Program-made: the position numbers and the translations under genes | Source of the DNA: CAZCDS01 sp964497585 | GTDB lineage: Bacteria; Desulfobacterota; Desulfomonilia; Desulfomonilales; Desulfomonilaceae | DNA: 13,691 nt | Reading direction: 5' to 3' | NCBI GenBank assembly: GCA_964497585.1 | Contig: CAZCDS010000104.1 | Location: forward strand, 1 to 13,691 | The notes under the pieces: model-generated | What the model was told of the DNA's origin: nothing | The model's database searches: none | What the model saw: the letters and a program-made list of their open reading frames with translations, nothing else | Shown here: in pieces, positions 1 to 6,185 of the stretch | Position numbering within the stretch: the stretch's first letter is position 1 | Layout: each line of letters begins with the position of its first letter

Positions 1-139
1 AAGCGTCCTGGCCTCGTTCGCTTAGGACTCAGTCTCATCGCGCAGCACTATAGATGCGGATCCAGATACGTTTCGAGGTATCTACCTTGCTACGGAAGAT
101 GGCCGGCTGGAGTTTGGCTACCGTTTCAACGGTACCGCC

Positions 140-574
140 TTGAAAAATCCATTGACAGTCAATGAGCCCTTCAAGTTTGTTCCTGCGAACCTTGCCAAGG
201 GAGACACTCCGAGCTTAGAGGCTACGATCCCTGTGTTCAACCGGAAGGCCGTCAACGTATTGGCCGAGTTTCTGAAACCCAACGGAGAACTCCTGCCCAT
301 AATATGTGAGGGAGAAGAGTACTTCCTCTTCAATACTACTCGGCTTGTTGATGCGCTCGATGAAGAAAATTCTGAGGTGGACCGATTCGATGAAGGCAGG
401 ATCATGGGTATCGACCGATATGCCTTTTTCAAAGACAAACTGGTCGGTGAAACCGTTTTCAAGCTGCCTCAGTGTCCTATAGGCTGGGTGTACGCAACAG
501 ATCCTTTTGTACACAGGGTGCTGGAAACCGGCTTGCGAGGCTTCAGGTTTCCCTTGGTATGGAGCAGTCGATAA
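140..574 (+). CDS. Imm11/DUF1629-like immunity protein, probably 5'-damaged
   Basis: From the TTG at 140 the protein is 144 aa. The C-terminal half has the look of the Imm11 (DUF1629, MXAN_0049-type) family: a GELLPI plus EGEEYFLFN block near residues 49-65, a RYAFFKDKL block near 93-101, and the ending VYATDPFVHRVLETGL followed by GFRFPLVW. Family members are predicted immunity proteins that neutralise polymorphic or contact-dependent toxins in the cytoplasm. The reading frame is open and protein-like upstream to a TAG at 23-25, with plausible family sequence from about 59 (TFRGIYLATEDG), but it holds no ATG, GTG or TTG before 140, and the TTG has no ribosome site. The natural start therefore seems lost by mutation or truncation. 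No toxin gene is in view. I am fairly sure of the family from memory of its pattern, less sure that the gene is functional. Confidence 0.6.
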   Translation: MKNPLTVNEPFKFVPANLAKGDTPSLEATIPVFNRKAVNVLAEFLKPNGELLPIICEGEEYFLFNTTRLVDALDEENSEVDRFDEGRIMGIDRYAFFKDKLVGETVFKLPQCPIGWVYATDPFVHRVLETGLRGFRFPLVWSSR

Positions 575-989
575 TCGATAGCACACTTCACCGACTATGC
601 CAAAACCGGTCGGTACACAATCGAATTCGTTCAATGTTCACCGGTAGCCACGAAGGTACGGCAGACCCAGGGCGAAACTCCTGACGCTCATTGATTCGAA
701 AACGCATTGATATGAGATGTCAAGCACGTGAACTCACTCTTGATGGTGCTCTCCATACAGAGATATCTGATTGCATTCTCTGACACCGATAGTTGTGCTT
801 CTCTTGGTAGCCGCGACATTTAGAAGTGGCGTCTTCATACGGTTAGCCCTAGCCTGGAACACGGTAAACCCGCCCTAGCGATTTGTAAGAAGAGATCTTA
901 ATCCGTCACACGCGCGATCCATCAGTTCCGGTGTCCTTCTTTTCCCAACATCATAGCCTTACACAGACCATCGTTCGGAGGTAATTCAC
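575..989. other. Non-coding stretch between Imm11-like gene and first phage gene
   Basis: About 415 bases with no convincing gene on either strand; the open frames here are short and lack ribosome sites. An inverted repeat ACCGAC (590-595) / GTCGGT (609-614) lies just after the Imm11-like stop and could form a modest hairpin, but no T-run follows it. No convincing sigma-70 promoter, tRNA or attachment core was found. It probably marks the boundary between the immunity gene and the virion gene run. Confidence 0.4.
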
Positions 990-1277
990 GTGACAGACGA
1001 TCTTGATGATTTGATGGACGAGGCGGAACGCTGGTGGTATTCCCGCTTCCTCCCTGAATTACAGCAACAGGAGCCAAAGAAGACGAAACAATCCGACAAG
1101 CAGGCAGCACCCGAGCTCTCCAATGATCATTACAAGCTACTCAGTCCTCGCGAACGGGCCGTTTTCGATGCCATTGCCCAGGAAAAGAAGAGACTGAGCA
1201 AGCTCCGCAAGCACGAACAAGCTTACAACGAGGCCATCAAAGAAGCGGCCCGCTTATCCCCTGACCGTGAGGATTGA
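990..1277 (+). CDS. Small highly charged phage protein, unknown function
   Basis: A 95-aa protein starting at GTG 990, chosen because CGGAGG (976-981) sits 8 bases upstream. The N-terminus is acidic (DDLDDLMDEAE) followed by a WW pair. The middle is rich in Gln, Lys and Pro, and the C-terminal half (about residues 50-90) is Lys/Arg/Glu-rich and likely alpha-helical, possibly coiled coil. It has no membrane segment or signal peptide. It heads the same-strand run of virion genes, so a small structural or assembly role is possible, but I do not recognise the family. Confidence 0.6.
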   Translation: MTDDLDDLMDEAERWWYSRFLPELQQQEPKKTKQSDKQAAPELSNDHYKLLSPRERAVFDAIAQEKKRLSKLRKHEQAYNEAIKEAARLSPDRED

Positions 1278-1465
1278 GCCTCTCGCATTAACGACTGCTT
1301 TTCCGAACCTCCCTACATCATTGAGCCCACAGTATCGGGACACACCATCCCGACCTTGTTACCGAGCTCAACGCAACAGCGAATGTCGGTCCTGGTTCGC
1401 AAGCATCATTATAGCTCATTTGATACCCCGATTGAGTCCAATTCAAATAACAAAGGAGAGAAACG

Positions 1466-2119
1466 ATGGCAGCAGTTTCCAGAAAAACCGAACGGAGAAC
1501 AGGATGGACCCCTCCTGCTTCCTTGTATCACGAGGAGTACTATCCGGTACAGAGTTTTGCATGGATAGGCAAGTCCGGCGATTCCGCGGCTGATTTCCCC
1601 TATTGCGGGGACGCTGATTTCGATCAGATCGAGAATGCCGCGATTGCGGGTCTGGACCTTTCGGCCCATGGCGACGATGCGTACCTCGTGTGGCGGGTTC
1701 CGCAACAAATGAATATTCGGGAGAACCTCGGTGTTCAGCTTGTTTACACCAGCACCGCGACTGCGGCTCAGACCACCAATTCCGCGTCCGGCAAGGTTGC
1801 GTGGAACCTGACCTTTGCGCGAGTCGGCGAGGCGGATGAAGTCAGCGGAATCAGTTACTCCAATCCGTCAAGCAACGGGACCGACTTCACCGAGATCGAC
1901 TACAGCGGCAACACCGCATATTCGGGACAGGCGAAGCTGATGTCGTCAACCTGGGCGGAGATTTCGGGCTACGTAAACGGCAGCAGTGCATCCGGCACCA
2001 ATTTCAAGCATGGAGACCTCGTGATCTTCAAGCTGACCAGGGACTCGGGATCGGCAGCCGCGAATATTCCTGTGGCCCTTCTAGGCGCAACCGTCCGCTA
2101 TCAGAGAGACAGGATCTGA
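1466..2119 (+). CDS. Phage appendage protein with beta-sandwich domain
   Basis: A 217-aa protein; the ATG at 1466 follows AAAGGAG (1452-1458) at 7 bases. Residues about 65-212 form a Ser/Thr/Gly/Ala-rich, beta-strand-like domain with the order: hydrophobic LVWRVP strand, GVQLVYTS strand, VAWNLTFARV strand, a variable Asn/Ser/Thr-rich middle, then HGDLVIFKLTRD and an ending LLGATVRY. This pattern recurs in phage fibre and appendage proteins and also in the N-terminal part of the protein at 9802. The first 60 residues (WTPP, YYPV, FPYCGDADFDQ) may anchor it to the particle. It opens a block of beta-rich virion genes. Its role as a virion decoration or fibre component is inferred; no enzyme motif is seen. 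Confidence 0.6.
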   Translation: MAAVSRKTERRTGWTPPASLYHEEYYPVQSFAWIGKSGDSAADFPYCGDADFDQIENAAIAGLDLSAHGDDAYLVWRVPQQMNIRENLGVQLVYTSTATAAQTTNSASGKVAWNLTFARVGEADEVSGISYSNPSSNGTDFTEIDYSGNTAYSGQAKLMSSTWAEISGYVNGSSASGTNFKHGDLVIFKLTRDSGSAAANIPVALLGATVRYQRDRI

Positions 2120-2213
2120 GAGCCGGGAACGGCCCCGGAGTTTCACGCCGGTAGACCTGCTTTGCCGGGCCTGTTTTCCTTTGCGCCACAGACCGTGATG
2201 AAAGGAATGAGAT

Positions 2214-2543
2214 ATGAGACGCGATTTGCCCTCCAAATTTGAACCCAAAATCATTTCAGAGAGTACGACGCTCACCACACATGATCTTATGGTCAAAGGT
2301 CTGATCGTGGCTGGGGCGTCCGGCATAACCATAACGTTGCCCACACCGCAGGGGGCGCTTGACGGCGTGGAATGCATCGTGGTCAACAATTCCGACGGTC
2401 AGGTAACATTATCCTGCACCAACGGCTTTCCGAACGATGCGGACTCCATAACCCTGGATGCCTCGGCAAGTCTGATCCTCTATTGCGCTGAGGTTTCCGC
2501 GGTATCCTATCGCTGGTCGTCCGTCGGCGCCACGGCAGCATAA
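2214..2543 (+). CDS. Small beta-rich phage appendage protein
   Basis: A 109-aa protein with ATG 2214 after AAAGGA (2201-2206). The core has the repeating shape common in trimeric phage fibre modules: GITITLPTPQGALDG, then ECIVVNNSDGQVTL, then SITLDASASLILY, ending with a SYRWSSVG strand. Such modules in tail fibres and baseplate appendages typically bear a 'sugar or particle-facing' beta fold; here it stands alone as a separate small gene. It lies 94 bases after the appendage gene and 12 bases before the next gene, fitting one transcript. Specific function unknown; structural role inferred. Confidence 0.55.
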   Translation: MRRDLPSKFEPKIISESTTLTTHDLMVKGLIVAGASGITITLPTPQGALDGVECIVVNNSDGQVTLSCTNGFPNDADSITLDASASLILYCAEVSAVSYRWSSVGATAA

Positions 2544-2555
2544 CGGAGGTTTCTC

Positions 2556-2885
2556 ATGGCCATTCAACCCACCTTGAGAGACGACAACGGGAATCCCCTG
2601 ACCGGACGAGGCTCCGAGCTGGTTACCAAACGCGTTACCGGTGTCGATACGACCGGCCAGACCATTTCCCTCGGCGTAGATGTTAAGGACATCCTGATAC
2701 ACGTAGAAGGCTCAACCGAGTTGGTCCGCTTGACGGGAACGGTGAGCGGCTCTGACCAAGTTCGCATCACCCAGGACGGCCTCACTATCGAGGACCTCGC
2801 CGTGGTCAAGGAAGCGGACGAAACCATCGTCACCATAGCAGCTCCATCCGGCACGATAAACGTGTCAGTAATCGGCTGGAGGTAG
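2556..2885 (+). CDS. Small virion-associated protein of unknown function
   Basis: A 109-aa protein with ATG 2556 preceded by GGAGG (2545-2549), itself just after the previous stop. The sequence alternates hydrophobic and polar residues across its length (ISLGVDVKDILIHVEG, LVRLTGTV, VRITQDGLTIEDLAVV, ETIVTIAAPSGTINVSVIGW), which predicts an all-beta fold. It has no Cys, signal peptide or membrane segment. Its stop overlaps the ribosome site of the fibre gene that follows, so expression is probably coupled. I do not recognise a named family; position and composition suggest a virion appendage component. Confidence 0.55.
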   Translation: MAIQPTLRDDNGNPLTGRGSELVTKRVTGVDTTGQTISLGVDVKDILIHVEGSTELVRLTGTVSGSDQVRITQDGLTIEDLAVVKEADETIVTIAAPSGTINVSVIGWR

Positions 2886-2889
2886 CAAC

Positions 2890-4212
2890 ATGAAAATCAG
2901 TACAGGAGCCGGATCGTCCCTGGGTGACACGGGCGGTGTCCCCAATGGCCGACTCTTCGTCCCGCCGGCATACCACCAGACCGCGAGCGACCAGGCGGTT
3001 CAGCTCGATACAGCCGACGATTGGATAGCAATGAGGTTTACGCCGGAGGTGGATTTCAAGATTTCGTCCGTGTGCGTTTACATTACCGCGGAGGCTACCC
3101 AGGGCGACGGGACGCTGGAGGTGTACTCCCACGATGCAACGAATGATCAACCGAATGCTTCGTTGCAGGTATTGGGAACCCTCAACAGCGGCGGGACCGC
3201 GGACTCCTGGGTTCGGCTTGCAGTGAGTTCGGGCAACCAGTATCAGTGTCAACGAAACAAAACGTATTGGCTGGTTTACAAGGGTTCCGCCTCGGTGGAC
3301 TTCTCCGTGTCGACTCGAAGATGGCACACCGGGGTAGGGTCAATGTTCCCTGATGGGACAAAGACCATGACGACCAACGACGGAGGTGTTTCCTGGAGCC
3401 AGGCTCAACAGGAAACCAAGGACGCCTCTTGGAACGTAATTATCAATGGCCAGGCCGACCACGTGCCGCAGCTTCATCTCGGACGGTTCAGCGGTCAACA
3501 CATCTTCATTCCCGGTTCAGGGTTGGTGGAAATCCCCGAAAAAGGGGTCCTATTGGACTGCTCGACGCTCACCGCTGACACCGAGTACAATATCTACATA
3601 TACGATGATGGCGGCACACTGACTCTCGAAGCCTCTACCACCGGTCGTGTCATGAGCGACGGCGTGGAGGTCAAGTCGGGTTCCACGACGAGACGGTTCC
3701 TTGGAATGATCCGTCCCAAGGAGATTCAGACTGGCAAACAGGGGCCGGTGGACGTGTTAGACAGAAGACTGGTAAGGCAGCCTGGCGTAACGAAGACCGT
3801 CGGCAAACGAAACCCATATTATACTCACGCTACGTACCAATGTTCCGCAACCAACACATGGGAACGCATACAGACCGATCAGATGCGGTTTGAGTTCTTG
3901 TCGCTGAGCAATGAGACTGTAGCAGCTTATATGACCGCGACAGAATATTCCACAACGCGCACCACTTTTTCTTTTGGAGTGGATTCCGATTCTGTTCCCG
4001 CCCCGGAGTTTTGTTCACAGACGGAAGGTTATTATTTCGATGCGGTGCCCTGTCCGGTATCTCTTTCCATGCCCCTCTTGGAGGGATTCCATTATGTGGT
4101 GCCGATGGCAAACTCCAGTAGCAATTCCGCCGACTGCATCAGAATGCGGGGAATCGACGACGCTGGGTATTACGTTCGCCTCGCCGTCCATGGGAGGATA
4201 TCACTATGTTAG
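2890..4212 (+). CDS. Phage fibre / receptor-binding-like protein
   Basis: A 440-aa protein with ATG 2890 after GGAGG (2879-2883). Three parts can be seen. Residues about 40-190 form a beta-sandwich-like region (WIAMRFTP, ISSVCVYI, TLEVYSHD, NKTYWLVYKG) resembling the choice-of-anchor and carbohydrate-binding-like domains seen in fibres. Residues about 195-292 match a common phage connector pattern (TEYNIYIYDDGGTLTLE, VEVKSGSTTRRFLGMIR). Residues about 305-440 form a variable C-terminal domain (TNTWERIQ, MRFEFLSLS, YYVRLAVHGRI), the likely tip that contacts the host surface. There are several Cys residues (C62, C120, C224, C318, C375, C388, C416, C440). It is the largest virion gene in the block and ends in a 7-base overlap with the chaperone-like gene, the usual fibre and fibre-assembly arrangement. 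Confidence 0.6.
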   Translation: MKISTGAGSSLGDTGGVPNGRLFVPPAYHQTASDQAVQLDTADDWIAMRFTPEVDFKISSVCVYITAEATQGDGTLEVYSHDATNDQPNASLQVLGTLNSGGTADSWVRLAVSSGNQYQCQRNKTYWLVYKGSASVDFSVSTRRWHTGVGSMFPDGTKTMTTNDGGVSWSQAQQETKDASWNVIINGQADHVPQLHLGRFSGQHIFIPGSGLVEIPEKGVLLDCSTLTADTEYNIYIYDDGGTLTLEASTTGRVMSDGVEVKSGSTTRRFLGMIRPKEIQTGKQGPVDVLDRRLVRQPGVTKTVGKRNPYYTHATYQCSATNTWERIQTDQMRFEFLSLSNETVAAYMTATEYSTTRTTFSFGVDSDSVPAPEFCSQTEGYYFDAVPCPVSLSMPLLEGFHYVVPMANSSSNSADCIRMRGIDDAGYYVRLAVHGRISLC

Positions 4213-4631
4213 GCAAACAGTTGCGCGCACTCGGAATGGAGTCAACCGGCTTCATAAATGGTCTCCCATCGTTTCCCGGCGTGTTCCTGCGCGAGATCGA
4301 CGGCAAGCTCAAGGCTTTCAAGGACAAAGAATATAAGCCCTGGGAGCAACCGGAAGAGGACCCTGACTGGTCTGCCGAAGACCTGGCCAAAATCAAGGCT
4401 GTTATCGATACAGATTACGGAGCGTTGTCCGACGAGGAGCAAGCTTCCGTAACTGATGTTCTCAAAACCGAACGGGGCGAACAGCGACGGAAAGCTTACG
4501 AGGCCACATCGGACCATCTCTTCTTCGAGTGGCAGGCTGTCATGACAGAGGACGGGAGAGCGCACGATGATCTGAAGCAAGCATGGCTCAGCGCACGGCA
4601 GGCTGCAAAGTCACAGGTTTCGGACCCGTAG
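4206..4631 (+). CDS. Phage tail assembly chaperone-like protein
   Basis: A 141-aa protein whose ATG (4206) lies inside the end of the fibre gene, with GGGAGG (4192-4197) upstream. It is acidic and helical. A C-terminal block RKAYEATSDHLFFEWQA (residues about 98-114), followed by a helical LKQAWLSARQAA segment, resembles the 'R-x-x-Y-x-x-x-S-D-x-L-F-F' stretch found in many small phage proteins encoded next to tail and fibre genes. The middle (KPWEQPEEDPDW) is acidic and likely flexible. Overlap with the fibre gene suggests translational coupling and a role in fibre folding or attachment. The chaperone label is inference from motif and position. Confidence 0.5.
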   Translation: MLGKQLRALGMESTGFINGLPSFPGVFLREIDGKLKAFKDKEYKPWEQPEEDPDWSAEDLAKIKAVIDTDYGALSDEEQASVTDVLKTERGEQRRKAYEATSDHLFFEWQAVMTEDGRAHDDLKQAWLSARQAAKSQVSDP

Positions 4632-4652
4632 GATCCCACGGAGAACGAATCA

Positions 4653-4961
4653 ATGACCGAAGACCAAATCAGAGAATTGTTCGACGCCAAACTCGCTCAC
4701 ATAGCCGATCTCAACGAGGCTCAGTCGAGCGACATATCCGAGATAAAGACCACCGTCAACTGTTTTGCAGCCGGGTGCCGCGCCAGACATGAAAAGCTCG
4801 ATCACGAGCTTGGCGACTTGAAGGCGGGGCAGGCCTTTTCTTGTGGGCAGCACAAGGCCCGGGCAGATTTTACGACCAGCGCCTATGCAAAGTTGGGAGC
4901 GGTCTTCACCCTCGTAGCCGCGGTTATTGCCCTGATGCAATGGCTTCTCACGAAAGGATAA
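4653..4961 (+). CDS. Coiled-coil protein with C-terminal membrane segment, lysis cassette
   Basis: A 102-aa protein, ATG 4653 with GGAG (4640-4643) upstream. Residues 1-60 are helical and charged (QIRELFDAKLAHIADL, SDISEIKTTV), likely coiled coil, with three Cys (C37, C42, C64) and a CRARHEK stretch. Residues about 78-98 form one hydrophobic membrane segment (YAKLGAVFTLVAAVIALMQW), ending in TKG. This shape recurs in phage haemolysin XhlA-like and holin-accessory proteins. It lies 3 bases before the 3-TM gene and opens the lysis cassette, so a membrane-anchored lysis accessory or spanin-like role is plausible. The exact family is not established. Confidence 0.55.
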   Translation: MTEDQIRELFDAKLAHIADLNEAQSSDISEIKTTVNCFAAGCRARHEKLDHELGDLKAGQAFSCGQHKARADFTTSAYAKLGAVFTLVAAVIALMQWLLTKG

Positions 4962-4964
4962 AGG

Positions 4965-5270
4965 ATGAGCATATTGGAAAAAAGCTTCCGTCGGCTTCTG
5001 TGGCCGGCGTTCGCGGAGGTCGGTCTTGTCATCGCGAGCATAGCTGTCTGGGGAACGCTCGGCGACCCACTCGGTATGGTGCGCTACGTTTTGAGGCTTC
5101 TCATTGCGGTTCCTCTGGCTTTGGCATTGGCCATAGGGGGCGTTCGTATATTCGATGAGCTGACGCCTCCCGTGAAGTGGATCGAGAAGGTGGCTGAAAA
5201 TGAGATCGCGTGTGCAATTGTTCTTGCTGCTCTTATCCTTGGTGTCTTTTGGCTCTGCGTGCAGGGCTGA
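4965..5270 (+). CDS. Holin-like membrane protein (three membrane segments)
   Basis: A 101-aa protein, ATG 4965, right after the previous stop, with AAAGGA and AAAGG just upstream. It has three hydrophobic stretches: residues about 14-32 (AFAEVGLVIASIAVW), 44-62 (LLIAVPLALALAIGG) and 79-98 (ENEIACAIVLAALILGVFWL), with charged linkers. Size, topology and position before an endolysin gene are those of a holin, the inner-membrane protein that times lysis. Its last 71 bases overlap the start of the endolysin gene in another frame, so the third membrane segment and the endolysin signal peptide share DNA. Confidence 0.6.
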   Translation: MSILEKSFRRLLWPAFAEVGLVIASIAVWGTLGDPLGMVRYVLRLLIAVPLALALAIGGVRIFDELTPPVKWIEKVAENEIACAIVLAALILGVFWLCVQG

Positions 5271-5760
5271 AGCGCTGGGTGCGGCATATGCAAGGGCTTT
5301 CCGATTTGAACTCCAATCGATCATCCACGTTCATCCGCGGTACGCTTGGGGTGGGGCGGAGAGTGAAAAGTCCGGTCTGGATTGTTCCGGATATTTGTAT
5401 CTCGCTGCTCGCCGGGCTGGCTTCCCTGTGCGTCGTACTACTGCGAGGCGTATGGCTCTCGGTGAAGGTGGCTGGATTGGTCATCCTGTTGCCCGCGGTC
5501 GTTTTAAGCTCCTGGATCTGGTCTTCTGGACATTCCGGGAACGCAGGCCCAACGGACATGTGGGCGCGGTCTGGCGAACACCGCGACGAGGGACGCAGGA
5601 CGACACGCGATCCACCATGGGGAAAGGGTCGCTCGGAAAGCCTTTCACCCAGGTGACTCACGCAAGTTCCAAGCGCGGTGTCGTGGTTGATCCTTTGACC
5701 GGCCGTCTTCTCGAAAAACACACCAAAACCATCAGACTGACGATAGGAGACAAAAGATGA
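5200..5760 (+). CDS. NlpC/P60-family endolysin with N-terminal signal sequence
   Basis: A 186-aa protein, ATG 5200 with GAGAAGG (5184-5190) upstream. Residues about 5-20 are a hydrophobic signal sequence (VQLFLLLLSLVSFGSA), followed by C21; the pre-Cys residues GSA are not a classical lipobox, so either SecA/signal-peptidase-I export or a signal-anchor is possible. The catalytic domain follows: YAWGG, then DCSGYLYLAA with the nucleophile Cys62, NGHVGAVW with His120, and THASSKRGVVVDP with His154 as candidate third residue. Family members cut peptide links in peptidoglycan. Export in its own right would let it work with a small-pore or depolarising holin. It starts within the holin gene and overlaps the next start by ATGA. 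Confidence 0.75.
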   Translation: MRSRVQLFLLLLSLVSFGSACRAEALGAAYARAFRFELQSIIHVHPRYAWGGAESEKSGLDCSGYLYLAARRAGFPVRRTTARRMALGEGGWIGHPVARGRFKLLDLVFWTFRERRPNGHVGAVWRTPRRGTQDDTRSTMGKGSLGKPFTQVTHASSKRGVVVDPLTGRLLEKHTKTIRLTIGDKR

Positions 5761-5969
5761 AAGGTAAAGCTTTGCTTCAAAGCAAAACGTTTTGGGTAAA
5801 CGTGCTGGCTCTTGTTGGAATGATCCTTACCGGTACAGGCGCTGTCGCCTCACCGGACTGGTTGCAGTATGAGGCCATCGCGTTGGCCGCCGTCAATGTG
5901 GTGCTCCGGCTGATTACCGGCCAGCCTATCGACGGAATCGTGATAATGCCCGAGAATAAGACCAGCTAA
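5757..5969 (+). CDS. Small two-TM holin-like phage protein
   Basis: A 70-aa protein, its ATG (5757) overlapping the endolysin TGA as ATGA, so translation is likely coupled. It starts KGKALLQSKTFW, then a hydrophobic segment at about residues 12-30 (FWVNVLALVGMILTGTG) and a second at about 41-56 (AIALAAVNVVLRLITG), ending in a polar tail. The 'SKTFWVNVLAL' opening followed by two membrane segments is frequent in small phage holin-like proteins next to endolysins. It may be the second holin, an antiholin or a regulator of the 3-TM protein; the sequence does not decide. Confidence 0.6.
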   Translation: MKGKALLQSKTFWVNVLALVGMILTGTGAVASPDWLQYEAIALAAVNVVLRLITGQPIDGIVIMPENKTS

Positions 5970-6185
5970 TCACCCACAAGACAAGGTAGTCACGGTTGAA
6001 ACTCTCGTTATCCGCAGCCGGGCACGGCCTTTTCCGCCATCCCAGGGAACTCGCGCGGTTCGGTCTTCCGATCATCGGATCCATCTGCTGAGTGAGAAAA
6101 CCACCCCCTCCATGCCGAACTGTGTCACGGGCTTGTTGAGGCGGCCTGGTCGTGTCCCGGTCTCTTTTCGACAAAAGGTGAGGTA

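Noticed and set aside
691..770. Promoter candidates (TTGATT, TTGATG with ATATCT at 17 bases)
   Set aside because: The -10 boxes are poor matches and the distance to the nearest gene start is over 200 bases; chance matches are expected.
1335..1353. TCGGGA/TCCCGA hairpin after the 990 gene as terminator
   Set aside because: The stem is only 6 bp with a 7-base loop, and no T-run follows; too weak to call.
5210..5656. 148-aa open frame inside the endolysin gene with hydrophobic segments and a Cys-rich start
   Set aside because: It begins at an unsupported GTG, has no ribosome site of its own, and lies wholly within the NlpC/P60 gene whose catalytic motifs are clear. A nested Rz1-like gene was considered, but no lipobox is present.
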